The notes: generated by a model not told the origin, from the letters alone. A stretch of 64,000 bases of DNA from Desulfurellales bacterium (GCA_027035575.1 JALVUQ010000086.1:27358-91357); one strand, 5' to 3'. Shown: positions 36,751 through 45,417, numbered from the stretch's first letter. Numbers and translations are program-made.

Positions 36751-38397
36751 AGGCAGCATTCCTATTCTCAATCCTCCCCAGTGCTTGCCCTCTATGTAAA
36801 TAGGAACTGAGACATCATACATAGCATTGCCAGTATCCCTCATATAGGTTTGAACAAGCAGTGGTTCTGTGTTTTGACCTGCTGCAAGACCTGTAGGGTC
36901 GTTGAATATTCTCATAGAGCGGTTTCCAACGAGGTCTTTTTCATAATCCCCCGTTAACGGTTTATCGTAGATTGTATTGTGGGCTGGAAGATAACCGTTG
37001 TTATCCACAAGAACAACAAACTTGAACTTGGGGTTCATTGACAGGACTTTATCCTCTATGGGCTGTATGTATTTCTTCATAAAGTCAGTAAATCTTGTTT
37101 TATACTTCTTTGGATTAGTATTGGGAATTTCCACATAGTTTCTATCCCATATATCGGCACTTGATATTTCTCCCCTTTTTATTGCCTCTTCTATTGTTGT
37201 TTCTATCTCTTTTTTGGCATCACGGAGGATTTTGTAAACATCTTCCATAGGGTGCTCTATTCTCAAATGTCTCAAGATAGCAAAAGACTGCTTTGCAACC
37301 TCCTCCAAATCAACGCTTTGAGACGAAACATCGTTTAATTTATTAACAACGGTTTTTGTAGAATCTACAACGTGTTCAACCGTCTGAGTTACCTCTTCTA
37401 TAGATGCCGACTGTTCTTCAACCGCAGCAGTTATGCTTGATAACATCTGAGAGGCTTTGTCTATCTCATCTTTGACGTTTGTAAAGGTCTCTCTTATAAC
37501 ATTTGCATTATCGCCACTGCTTTGTATTCTATCTGCTATCTCTAAATTTTGGGTTATAAGTTTTGAAGCATTTCCGCTGACAGCATCTATCATATCCTTA
37601 ATTTCCGAGGCGTTTGATTGAGTCTTCTCTGCCAACTTTCTTACCTCATCTGCAACAACGGCAAAGCCTCTGCCAGCCTCACCGGCACGAGCAGCTTCTA
37701 TAGCAGCATTTAATGCGAGCAGGTTTGTCTGGTCTGCTATGTCGTTAATAACTCCTACAATACCTGTTATGTTTTGAAGATTTGAATCAAGCTCGTCTAT
37801 CAGCTCTTTTCCTTTTCTCATCATTTCCACATTTGCTTCTATATTGTTTTCTACATTTGTTATAATATCCAAAGCACTTTTGCTTGCATTATCTACTTCA
37901 CTCATAAAATTACTGAGCTCCTCAACGCTGTTTGATATGTCGGATATTGCTTGTGCGGAATCGTTCATTGTTGAGCTAACCGCCTCAAAATTTTCCATAT
38001 TTTCATTTATCTCTTTTATGGTTTTTTGAAGTTCAAAATTGAATTTTGCATTAAATACACTTGCCTTACCGGCTGCCGTTATAAGATTGCTTACAGTTGT
38101 ATTCATAAAACTTTTGAACCTGTCAAGAAAGGTTCCTACAAACGGTATCCCTGGTGTTTTTATCTCTTTTAATAGATCGATTCTTTCTTCCGATATTATG
38201 TCTCCGAACTCTTTATTGACCTTATCAACACTGCTTATAAGCGTTTTGTAGTAGTATAAAAAGTTTGCAAGCACAAACACAATTGACAGAATTATATAAA
38301 TAATCAGAGGTCTTTGCATATAAAAATAGCTCCCCAACCCCAATGCGAAGTATATTATAAAACTAATACCTGTAAAAGCCATCAACTTAAAAAGCAT
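36748..38397 (-). CDS. Methyl-accepting chemotaxis protein with C-terminal sensor domain
   Basis: 549 residues. Two closely spaced N-terminal membrane helices (about 5-25 and 30-50) with almost no periplasmic loop lead into a signalling domain (about 100-390) containing the hairpin tip around [20 protein letters not shown] and [19 protein letters not shown]. Unlike classic receptors, the likely sensor lies after the signalling domain (about 400-549; [18 protein letters not shown] and [12 protein letters not shown]), a Cache/PAS-like fold probably in the cytoplasm. The ligand is unknown. The stop codon falls within the adjacent repeat. Confidence 0.88.
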   Translation of the reverse strand: MLFKLMAFTGISFIIYFALGLGSYFYMQRPLIIYIILSIVFVLANFLYYYKTLISSVDKVNKEFGDIISEERIDLLKEIKTPGIPFVGTFLDRFKSFMNTTVSNLITAAGKASVFNAKFNFELQKTIKEINENMENFEAVSSTMNDSAQAISDISNSVEELSNFMSEVDNASKSALDIITNVENNIEANVEMMRKGKELIDELDSNLQNITGIVGVINDIADQTNLLALNAAIEAARAGEAGRGFAVVADEVRKLAEKTQSNASEIKDMIDAVSGNASKLITQNLEIADRIQSSGDNANVIRETFTNVKDEIDKASQMLSSITAAVEEQSASIEEVTQTVEHVVDSTKTVVNKLNDVSSQSVDLEEVAKQSFAILRHLRIEHPMEDVYKILRDAKKEIETTIEEAIKRGEISSADIWDRNYVEIPNTNPKKYKTRFTDFMKKYIQPIEDKVLSMNPKFKFVVLVDNNGYLPAHNTIYDKPLTGDYEKDLVGNRSMRIFNDPTGLAAGQNTEPLLVQTYMRDTGNAMYDVSVPIYIEGKHWGGLRIGMLP

Positions 38398-38431
38398 TTA
38401 AAACCCCCTTGTCAAAAATTTTAAGCACAAT

Positions 38432-38460
38432 ATTATAAAGGCAATTTTTAACTAAATCAA
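38432..38460 (-). promoter_or_regulatory. Chemoreceptor gene promoter
   Basis: Minus-strand TTGATT (38455-38460), 17 bases, TATAAT (38432-38437), a strong sigma-70 match. No sigma-28 (flagellar) signature is evident. The AGGGGG ribosome binding site is at 38402-38407 before the ATG at 38397. Confidence 0.7.
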
Positions 38461-38541
38461 GTTAAATATCTCTAAAATTTTTTATTGAAAATAAATATTA
38501 TCTGTAAATAGAACCAAGCACGACACAATTTTATGCGGTTT

Positions 38542-40431
38542 CTATGTCGAAGCCGACCCGAATATAATGAAAATCATTATAAAAACAGTAAGTATATAGA
38601 GCACATAGAAATATACCTTGCCGTTCATAACGAATCTGCTTATGTTGTAGCCGGCTTTCTCAGACATTTTAACCATTCTAACATAAAATTTTTCAAATAC
38701 ATCAGAGATTACAACATACGCCTCGTTGTTTGTTGTAACCTCTTTGGTTAGATATATAAATCTTAGGATATACTCTATTATGAACGAGAAGGCATTTGCA
38801 CTGAAGTACTCTTCTTCCTTTAAGTTTAAACCTCCGTTCCAGGATATAACCTTTTTTGTATTTTTTTTGCTTGACAGATAAACAATGAACGGAATAAGGA
38901 ATAAGCCTAACATAACAATGACAAAAAATGCAGGTGAAATAACTCCAAAAACAGGTTTTGCACTTGCAAGCAGCCACCCCTTAGGTACACCTAAAGCTCC
39001 TATCACAAATTTTGAATATCCCAATCCCATAAAGATATACGATGCAAAAAAACTGAATCCGAGAATTAAAATCATTAAAAAAAGTTCGGCTGTTCTCATA
39101 AAGAAAGTCGGCATAGGCTTGGCTTTCTTTTCATGATTGTATCCCAAAGCAGAGTATCCTATGAGCTTTATCATTGAAAAAGAAGCAAACCCCATAGCAA
39201 GAGACAATAAAACGCCTCCGGTTGAACTGACAACTCTATCCAAAACACTGTGGAATTGATACGATTGAAATATGGATTCAAGCAGCATCCATTCGGCAAC
39301 ATACCCGATGAGAGTAGGAAATGCGCTGAAGGATAAGCCTGAAATAACTATCCCGAGAGCAGGAATTTTACCGACACTTTTGTGAATTCCTCTCATATCG
39401 TCTATGCTTTCTTCGTGAAGCTGTTCCTTTGCTTGTCCGATGGATAAAAACAGCAGTGTTTTCGCAATTGTGTGTGTTATTGATAAAATTACGGCACTTA
39501 AAAAAGCAAACTCATACAGCGTTGATGCAGGTGAAAAAGAGTAGGCAAGAGAGGATAGACCCAAAGCTGCAAGTATCATACCGTTATTTTCAACAGTTGA
39601 GTATGCGGGCAAAACCTTGAGTTCTTTTGCAGCAGCAGCCTCCATAGCTCCCCAGAAAGCCGATACGCTTCCTAAAACTACTGCAGCAACTCCCCATATA
39701 TGCGTGTATCCGGTTATGGATATTATGCGTGCAAGTCCATAAACCCCCATCAATGTTACCGGTGCGCTTAAAAGAGCGGATGCGTTGGAGGGAGCTTTGG
39801 AGTGAGCCTCTTTCAACCAGGTGTGAAACGGAACTATGCCCATCTTGATTATAAAAGCCAGTGAGGCAAAGACCAAAAAAATTATGCTTTTTGAGCCGGT
39901 ATTTGCAAGAGACAGTGAGTTGTTGGAAGAATACAGACCTATGAAAGCCAATATTAAAGCTAATGTTGAGAGTTCGCTGAAAGCAAGAAATTGGAAAGAT
40001 TCTTTATATGCACCCGAGTGTTCGGTTATTAAAAGATATGAGAAAATTGTCATTATTTCCCAGCCCGTAAGGAATGTTATTCCGTCGTAGGCTGTCAGTA
40101 TTAAAAGCATACCAAGCATAGACAGGTTAAGGAAGATAGCCATTCGTTTTCTATAGTTGCTTCCAAAATCGATAGAGAAAATTGCAACAGCCATCCAAGA
40201 TAAGGATGCTATCATAATGAAAAGACCGCTTAATTCATCTATGTTTATGCCTACGTAACTTGAAAGCAGAAAATGAAACTTCGCAAGATACACACTGCCG
40301 TTAAACTTTGCCTCAAATCCGGCAATAAACGACAATAAAGAAGCTAAAAACGCCGTTATATAGCTTGCCTTTCTGTTTATAAATCCCAAAAACGTTCCGA
40401 TTAAAAATACGGATATGGCTATCCAAATCAT
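38542..40431 (-). CDS. HyfB/NuoL-like antiporter subunit of an Ehr-type complex
   Basis: 629 residues with about 14-16 membrane helices. The conserved ion-path motifs of complex I antiporter subunits are present: TGWEIMTIFSYLL with the key Glu, and IKMGIVPFHTWLKEAHSKAP with the Lys and the following HTWL pattern. It resembles HyfB/HycC of group 4 hydrogenases. In the complex it should form an ion channel (H+ or Na+). It is the last gene of a six-gene operon led by a fluoride riboswitch and overlaps the NuoB-like gene by 4 bases. Confidence 0.88.
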   Translation of the reverse strand: MIWIAISVFLIGTFLGFINRKASYITAFLASLLSFIAGFEAKFNGSVYLAKFHFLLSSYVGINIDELSGLFIMIASLSWMAVAIFSIDFGSNYRKRMAIFLNLSMLGMLLILTAYDGITFLTGWEIMTIFSYLLITEHSGAYKESFQFLAFSELSTLALILAFIGLYSSNNSLSLANTGSKSIIFLVFASLAFIIKMGIVPFHTWLKEAHSKAPSNASALLSAPVTLMGVYGLARIISITGYTHIWGVAAVVLGSVSAFWGAMEAAAAKELKVLPAYSTVENNGMILAALGLSSLAYSFSPASTLYEFAFLSAVILSITHTIAKTLLFLSIGQAKEQLHEESIDDMRGIHKSVGKIPALGIVISGLSFSAFPTLIGYVAEWMLLESIFQSYQFHSVLDRVVSSTGGVLLSLAMGFASFSMIKLIGYSALGYNHEKKAKPMPTFFMRTAELFLMILILGFSFFASYIFMGLGYSKFVIGALGVPKGWLLASAKPVFGVISPAFFVIVMLGLFLIPFIVYLSSKKNTKKVISWNGGLNLKEEEYFSANAFSFIIEYILRFIYLTKEVTTNNEAYVVISDVFEKFYVRMVKMSEKAGYNISRFVMNGKVYFYVLYILTVFIMIFIIFGSAST

Positions 40432-40886
40432 ACCTCTCTCCCCATAACATTTAAAAGGACGGATAATATTTCTTTTGCTTCCAACTTTTTATCAAAATAT
40501 CCCACAACGTTCGGCAGATTTAGGTTTTTTGCACCGGTTTTTGTGTCGTTTTTGTCCTCAATTATAATTATACCGAACGGCTCCGGCAGTTGAGCTATGG
40601 TTTCTGCTAACGGTTCTTTCATATTTTCAGAAACTTTACCCAATATCAACAAAATATCGGCGTGCCTCGGAGAATCCGTGAAAAATATTCCGAATCTGTG
40701 GATATTATATTGAGGGCTTGCAAGCGCTTCCATCTCAAAATTAAGCTCATTGTCATTGCCGACATCTATTGGAAAGATATGAAGCGAACTTTTGAAAACC
40801 CCGGAGATGCTTTTCACATCTTTTTTTGTTTTTTTAAAGTTTTCTGTCAACTTTTTCGTTATTCCGTATATAGCCCAAGGTTTCAT
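40428..40886 (-). CDS. NuoB/HycG-like small subunit lacking all cysteines (Ehr type)
   Basis: 152 residues aligned to the hydrogenase-4 small subunit / NuoB by DVGNDNELNFEMEALASP (family GSCNGCxIExL) and SPRHADILLILGKV (72-85; family SPRHADxLLVTG). The protein contains no cysteine at all, so none of the four ligands of the proximal [4Fe-4S] (N2) cluster exists: Asp45 and Leu48 stand where the first two are expected, and Tyr/Phe/Asp text replaces PGCPP near residue 130. It cannot pass electrons in the usual way. The fold anchors are well kept, so it is probably a structural subunit and not a decayed gene. Confidence 0.85.
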   Translation of the reverse strand: MKPWAIYGITKKLTENFKKTKKDVKSISGVFKSSLHIFPIDVGNDNELNFEMEALASPQYNIHRFGIFFTDSPRHADILLILGKVSENMKEPLAETIAQLPEPFGIIIIEDKNDTKTGAKNLNLPNVVGYFDKKLEAKEILSVLLNVMGREV

Positions 40887-40895
40887 TTTCTACTC

Positions 40896-42116
40896 CTATC
40901 TTGCGCAGTCGGCAAAATTTATGCCGAACGAATCAAGCGCGAAACTAAAATCCGTAAATATATATCCGACAAAAGAGTCTGCAAAGGCTTTATATCCGAA
41001 TACGGACGGCGTCGAAATATATACGTAATCCACAAGATTGTTTTTAAGCTCAACATAGTATGCAACAATACCGCTTGGTGATTCGCAATAGCCTACTCCC
41101 GCACCGTTTTTCTGCTCTTTTTTATGATGTTTTAAGGTTTCGTCTTGAAGTTTATCCAATTGTGTCAGTATAATGTCGCAAGAGTGAAGTATTTCATACG
41201 CTCTTACCTCCATTCTCGCCAAAGCATCTCCTGTCGTTCTGATTATAGCCTTGAAGTTTTCATAAATATCTTCGTTTTTTCTTAAATCGTCTCCAATCCC
41301 CGTTGCTCTTAATGAGGGTCCGGTTAAGCCTATGGATATTGCCTGTTTGCTTGTCAGGCTGGCAGTTTTGTAAATTCTGTCAATAAAATTCCAGCTTTTT
41401 AAGGAGTGTTGATAAAGCTCACCGAACTTTTCTTCCAGAATCTTTATTCTTTCTTTTATCGTATCTATATTGTTGCTGTTTGAGAAATTCACAGCTCCTA
41501 TGCTATTGAAGTTTTTCAAAAATCTCTCGGATGAAAACAGCTTGTTTGTTCTCAAGCTCTCTTCAAACAACCACTCAAGATGGGAAGTAAGAACGTTTTG
41601 AGCTGCTCCTTTGGAGAGCCTTGTTATTACGTAGATGTGGTTGTATATTCTTTCTAACTCAAGTGCAATAACCCTTATCCTTTTCGTATTCTCATCCGTA
41701 TCCAAACCGTAGATGTTTTCTATCGCCCTTGAAAATGCCAATGAGTGAGAAAATGCAAAGTTACCGCATACTGACTCCGCCAGCCTTAAAGCGTCTTTTG
41801 GTGTTTTGTTTATCATTAATTGCTCTATATTTCTTTTTTTGTAACTCGGGTCGATACTGACAGATAAAATCCTTTCTCCGTAGGTTTTGATATTAAACAC
41901 TCCCGCTTGACCCACGCCCGCACTAACCGGACCGTATCTGAAATTAAAAACGCCTTTGCCTTTTTTCTCACTATTTCCTATAAATTTATCCCTGTTTTTT
42001 ATAAGTTCGTAGTTATCAAATTTGTTGTTTGGAGATTTATCTATAAAGATTTTTCCTTCATTTTCAACCAAAAATTCTTCCGTATCGTTTTTATTCAATA
42101 TTCCAAGCAGCCTCAC
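40896..42116 (-). CDS. HycE/NuoD-like large subunit without a NiFe site (Ehr type)
   Basis: 406 residues of the hydrogenase-4 large subunit/NuoD family (RLAESVCGNFAFSH, ELERIYNHIYVI, GLTGPSLRATGIGDDLRK, GYCESPSG). Of the four Ni-binding cysteines only one remains: the first motif is C117-G-N-F120 instead of CGxC, and the C-terminal DPCxxC is DSFGIN (395-400). It also lacks the C-terminal processing extension of true hydrogenases. An N-terminal NuoC-like part may be absent or reduced to the first ~50 residues. Such proteins occur in Ehr complexes, whose activity is unknown. Confidence 0.87.
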   Translation of the reverse strand: MRLLGILNKNDTEEFLVENEGKIFIDKSPNNKFDNYELIKNRDKFIGNSEKKGKGVFNFRYGPVSAGVGQAGVFNIKTYGERILSVSIDPSYKKRNIEQLMINKTPKDALRLAESVCGNFAFSHSLAFSRAIENIYGLDTDENTKRIRVIALELERIYNHIYVITRLSKGAAQNVLTSHLEWLFEESLRTNKLFSSERFLKNFNSIGAVNFSNSNNIDTIKERIKILEEKFGELYQHSLKSWNFIDRIYKTASLTSKQAISIGLTGPSLRATGIGDDLRKNEDIYENFKAIIRTTGDALARMEVRAYEILHSCDIILTQLDKLQDETLKHHKKEQKNGAGVGYCESPSGIVAYYVELKNNLVDYVYISTPSVFGYKAFADSFVGYIFTDFSFALDSFGINFADCAR

Positions 42117-43492
42117 TTTATCACCCCTGTGTTTAATAGGTTATTTATTATGCCTGCTGCAAATATTGTAAGAAAAGCCAGCGTGGTGTTAAGAATAGGA
42201 ACGAAGGAACCCATAACTTCATCTTTTCTTTTTGAGGAATCGCCGTTTGTTGAAAATGACATTTTCGATACCTTATAGTTAAGGCTGAAAAACGCAACAG
42301 CCAAAAAAAGCAAAATAAGAAGCGATAACACCAATCCGAACTTAACAAACACAGCATACAGTATCAACATTTCACCCAAAAACGTTCCAAACGGAGGAGC
42401 TCCGGTAACTGCCAAGGAGGAAAGGACAAAGCTGTACGCCCCAAACGGTATTGTATTTATCAAACCCTTAATGTCGTTTACGTTTCTTGTTTTGTAAAGC
42501 GAAAGTATATTTCCTGTGGTGTAGAAAGCGGAGGATTTGGCGAATGCGTGAGAAACAATCAGGATAACAGCGCCCAGGAGTGCGTATTTTGTATCGATTG
42601 CAAGACCCATCAGAATCATACCCATATTTTCCATTGAAGAGTATGCGAACATTCTTTTATAAAATTTTTGGGTAATTAAAAAAATGCTTGCAAACGCAAC
42701 AGTTGAGAAGCCGAGAATAAATGAGAACATTTTAATGCCGTTCATAAAGGAGGAGATTTCAATCACCCTGTAAACGCCAAAAAGGGCTGTAGGCAGAAGT
42801 ACACTTGAGAATATGGCGCTTACCGGTGCAATAGAGCGTCCGTGAACATCCGGCAGCCAGGTGTGCATAGGGAAAATGCCGGCTTTTGTTGAAAAGCCTG
42901 CTATGGTTAAAGCCGCACCGATGGCAAACAGTTTATTGTCTAAAGGTGACGTGTTTAAGAGCTTTGAAATATTTAGCGTATGCATACTTGCATAAATAAG
43001 CATAACGCCTATAAGTGACATAATAAGCCCGGTTGAAACTATGATTATATATCTCCAGGAAGATTCCAAGGATGCCTCGTCATTGTCTATGGCAACAAGA
43101 AGGGCGCTTGTTATCGTTGTTGCTTCAATACCTACCCAAATAAAACCCAAATTGTTTAACGATACGCTTAACAGCATACTTAAAACAAACAGATTTAAAA
43201 AGAGATAGTACGAGCTTTTGCTTAAAAGCGGTTTTGAGACATGTTTTATATAGGTTGTGGAAAAAAGAATCGTAGTCAAATAGATGATGGAAATTACAAC
43301 AAGCATTATCTTTGAAAAACCGTCTATGTATAGCAGCCACGATACAGCCGGTTTCATAAAGATTATATAAATTGATGCCGCAATACTTGCAAGGGAGGCA
43401 AAAACGGATGAGAATTCGCTTATTTTGTCGTTTTTAGATATACAAAAGACAGAAGCCAACAAAGGAAAAAATGACGGCAGTAAATATATCAT
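42113..43492 (-). CDS. HyfF/NuoN-like antiporter subunit of the Ehr-type complex
   Basis: 459 residues and about 14 membrane helices. IWVGIEATTITSALLVA carries the key Glu, TKAGIFPMHTWLPDVHGRS the channel Lys, and AVTGAPPFGTFLGEM a discontinuous helix typical of NuoN/HyfF. This is the second antiporter-like subunit of the complex; together with the HyfB-like protein it would offer two ion paths. It overlaps the large-subunit gene by 4 bases. Confidence 0.88.
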   Translation of the reverse strand: MIYLLPSFFPLLASVFCISKNDKISEFSSVFASLASIAASIYIIFMKPAVSWLLYIDGFSKIMLVVISIIYLTTILFSTTYIKHVSKPLLSKSSYYLFLNLFVLSMLLSVSLNNLGFIWVGIEATTITSALLVAIDNDEASLESSWRYIIIVSTGLIMSLIGVMLIYASMHTLNISKLLNTSPLDNKLFAIGAALTIAGFSTKAGIFPMHTWLPDVHGRSIAPVSAIFSSVLLPTALFGVYRVIEISSFMNGIKMFSFILGFSTVAFASIFLITQKFYKRMFAYSSMENMGMILMGLAIDTKYALLGAVILIVSHAFAKSSAFYTTGNILSLYKTRNVNDIKGLINTIPFGAYSFVLSSLAVTGAPPFGTFLGEMLILYAVFVKFGLVLSLLILLFLAVAFFSLNYKVSKMSFSTNGDSSKRKDEVMGSFVPILNTTLAFLTIFAAGIINNLLNTGVIK

Positions 43493-43497
43493 AACAG

Positions 43498-44133
43498 CTA
43501 CCCCTTAAACTCTTCAAATTCTTCAATAACGTTTGAAACAGTGTCTTCCCTTAAACGCATAACTATCCCCGAAATCATAACCACGCCAATCAAGTCAAGC
43601 AAAATCCCTCCCTCTATAATTAAAGGCAGCTCCGGGAACATATATCCAGCCAACAAAAACAGGCTGTTTTCCATAACCATATAGCCTATGAGTTGGATAA
43701 ATGCGTTATTTCTCGATATTATCAAAAATATTCCCTGAAGGATAAGGGCGATGGGGATAGAGCCTGCCTTAACATAGGTTATGTCGTAGAGTGTAAAGTT
43801 GTAAACCACATACGCAACAACAACCAAAAACAGCGAGATTACTATGGAAAGAGCGGTTGGTATAACATTTCTTGGCTCTCTGTCTTTGTATGGTGCCTTT
43901 AACTTTTTAAGCATATAGTACGGTATAAAAACGCCCCTTACGGCAATAGTTAAAAAAGCCAGGATAATAAGGTTAATGCTGTTTAAATAAGTTCCGTTTA
44001 CAAATAAGAAAACGGCTATTGCAGCAGACGAAAGGGCAAATGTGATAACTATCTTTCTTAAATAGACCTGCCACTGCATAAATATAACAAAAACAATCTG
44101 CAAGAAACCGACAATCAGATATACATCTTTCAT
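43498..44133 (-). CDS. HyfE-like membrane subunit of the Ehr-type complex
   Basis: 211 residues, about seven short membrane helices. The middle part, NNAFIQLIGYMVMENSLFLLAGYMF, matches HyfE, and in complex I terms corresponds to NuoK (ENSLF with the conserved Glu; polar residues in helices). It ends in a charged tail (REDTVSNVIEEFEEF). In the family it joins the NuoH-like heel to the antiporter arm. The start overlaps the NuoH-like gene by 4 bases. Confidence 0.82.
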   Translation of the reverse strand: MKDVYLIVGFLQIVFVIFMQWQVYLRKIVITFALSSAAIAVFLFVNGTYLNSINLIILAFLTIAVRGVFIPYYMLKKLKAPYKDREPRNVIPTALSIVISLFLVVVAYVVYNFTLYDITYVKAGSIPIALILQGIFLIISRNNAFIQLIGYMVMENSLFLLAGYMFPELPLIIEGGILLDLIGVVMISGIVMRLREDTVSNVIEEFEEFKG

Positions 44134-45080
44134 AGCGCTCCTCCCGTTGTGTAGAAAACGATAATCGCAAGAAAAGCAAAAGAGAATGCAACTGCAACGT
44201 ACTCAAAGTTTTTAAACAGTTTATATTTCGATACGGTTGACTGTATGGTTGCAAATATGACGCTTAAAACTATCATTTTGAGCAGATGTATAAAGCCGTA
44301 TATAATTACGGAAATCAAACCGACCTTCATAGGAACCCAAAACGGTATGAGAAAATCGTTTAAAAACACGCTCATAAGAAGAAACTGTTTTATGTAACTT
44401 CCCCACTTCATAAAGGCAAGTTCTCTTCCTGAATATTCCATCTCTATTGCCTGGTCAATCATACCAAATTCGTTGTTTGAGTGAGATTCTATAGGCAACT
44501 TGCCTGTTTCGACAATCAAAGCCATAAAAAATGCAAACACAACAAACCAGTGAATTAAAGACAGATACCATTGAGTTGATGTCTGCATTATGTTGTTGAC
44601 AACGTAGGGGTTATTTGTGTGTGAAATGACTCCGAATGTGATGAAAATAAGCACTATTATGGGCTCGGCTAAAGCTCCTATTGACGATGCTCTCGATACG
44701 CCCAAGTGTGAGTAGTTGCTTCTGCTGTCCAAAGAAGCTATCTTTTTTAAGGAGGCAATTGCTCCGAATATCAAACCGCCGCCGATGAAATCCACAACAG
44801 GACCGAAAGTCAGAGGAAAAGCCGTTATTATGGGCAAAACCAGCGTCAAAAACATATACATAGCAAATGTTACGTAGGGAACTATCTGAAAAAGAGGTGA
44901 TGCAACTTCAGGAACAACGCTCTGTTTGTTGAATAACTTGTATAAATCGTAGTAAGGCTGAAAGATTGAAGGACCGACTTTGGATTCGTATCTTTCCGTT
45001 ATTTTGCCGAATATTCCGGCTATCAGCGGGGCTGTTATAAGTACGTAGAGCAACTGGAGTACACTTAAAAGAAACAGCAT
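44130..45080 (-). CDS. HyfC/NuoH-like membrane subunit of the Ehr-type complex
   Basis: 316 residues with about eight helices. FGKITERYESKVGPSIFQPY near the N-terminus and IESHSNNEFGMIDQAIEMEY with acidic residues followed by SGRELAFMKWGSYIKQ are NuoH/HycD signatures; this subunit links the soluble module to the membrane arm. I set the start at the ATG at 45080: AAGGAG sits 7 bases upstream, and the longer open frame to 45125 would run through the riboswitch. As the first gene of the operon its start codon is the point of fluoride control. Confidence 0.9.
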   Translation of the reverse strand: MLFLLSVLQLLYVLITAPLIAGIFGKITERYESKVGPSIFQPYYDLYKLFNKQSVVPEVASPLFQIVPYVTFAMYMFLTLVLPIITAFPLTFGPVVDFIGGGLIFGAIASLKKIASLDSRSNYSHLGVSRASSIGALAEPIIVLIFITFGVISHTNNPYVVNNIMQTSTQWYLSLIHWFVVFAFFMALIVETGKLPIESHSNNEFGMIDQAIEMEYSGRELAFMKWGSYIKQFLLMSVFLNDFLIPFWVPMKVGLISVIIYGFIHLLKMIVLSVIFATIQSTVSKYKLFKNFEYVAVAFSFAFLAIIVFYTTGGAL

Positions 45081-45114
45081 ATGACAACTCCTTACAAATA
45101 GTTTATATACTTTT

Positions 45115-45168
45115 GCAGGAGTCATCGGCTCATAAAACAGAGCAATTTCGAGGCGAACTCCACCGCCT
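45115..45168 (-). promoter_or_regulatory. Fluoride (crcB) riboswitch in the leader of the Ehr-type operon
   Basis: On the minus strand the leader folds as the fluoride aptamer. P1 is AGGCG (45168-45164) with CGCCT (45055+100 to 45051+100, that is 45155-45151). GGAGT (45161-45157) forms a perfect 5-bp pseudoknot with ACTCC (45122-45118). P3 is GCTC with GAGC. The invariant GATG precedes the 3' pseudoknot strand and the linchpin T follows it at 45117. The residue pair that is usually A and T is here G and C, a covariation. Translation control is likely: ACTCCT (45122-45117) is also exactly complementary to AGGAGT of the ribosome binding site (45092-45087). Confidence 0.92.
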
Positions 45169-45184
45169 TAAAATCACAGGCAGG

Positions 45185-45213
45185 TTTATATCAAAGCCAA
45201 ACGATAATGTCAA
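45185..45213 (-). promoter_or_regulatory. Promoter of the fluoride-riboswitch/Ehr operon
   Basis: Consensus TTGACA (45208-45213), 17 bases, TATAAA (45185-45190). Transcription would begin near 45178, ten bases before the aptamer, leaving a leader of about 98 bases. This is one of the best promoter matches in the window. Confidence 0.8.
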
Positions 45214-45277
45214 TAGGTTGAGAAAGAGTATAGAGTATGAACATAGAAGCAGAAATCAAAATCCCACCTTAATTTAA

Positions 45278-45370
45278 AATCCATCATCCAAAATTCAAAA
45301 TTGCTGCATAATTCTCACCACCCAAAACCTACCGCCCATCACCCAACACCTTCTTACCCACCGCCTTTTC
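45278..45370 (-). repeat. Mixed heptamer repeats between the Ehr and rml operons
   Basis: Contains AAAATCCATCATCCAAAATT (GGATTTR family in reverse, then ATTCAAA) and CACCACCCAAAACCTACCGC with CACCCAACACC (GGTTRGT family in reverse). No gene is present in the gap 45214-45448 apart from these repeats and the rml promoter. Confidence 0.5.
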
Positions 45371-45388
45371 AAAACTGAAAAATCCTCC

Positions 45389-45417
45389 TTGACTTTGTTT
45401 CTTTTTATTTCTATGCT
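45389..45417 (+). promoter_or_regulatory. Promoter of the rml/pgl glycan operon
   Basis: TTGACT (45389-45394), 17 bases, TATGCT (45412-45417), then AAAGGAG (45436-45442) before the rmlA ATG at 45449. No other comparable promoter is seen before 49995, so it may drive much of the operon. Confidence 0.65.

Noticed and set aside
38542..45080. Functional formate hydrogenlyase or group 4 NiFe hydrogenase
   Set aside because: Ni ligands and the proximal cluster ligands are missing, there is no formate dehydrogenase, no HyfH-type ferredoxin subunit and no maturation gene.
44130..45125. Longer NuoH-like protein starting at 45125
   Set aside because: The extra 15 codons are the riboswitch and its 3' linker; AAGGAG at proper distance marks the ATG at 45080.
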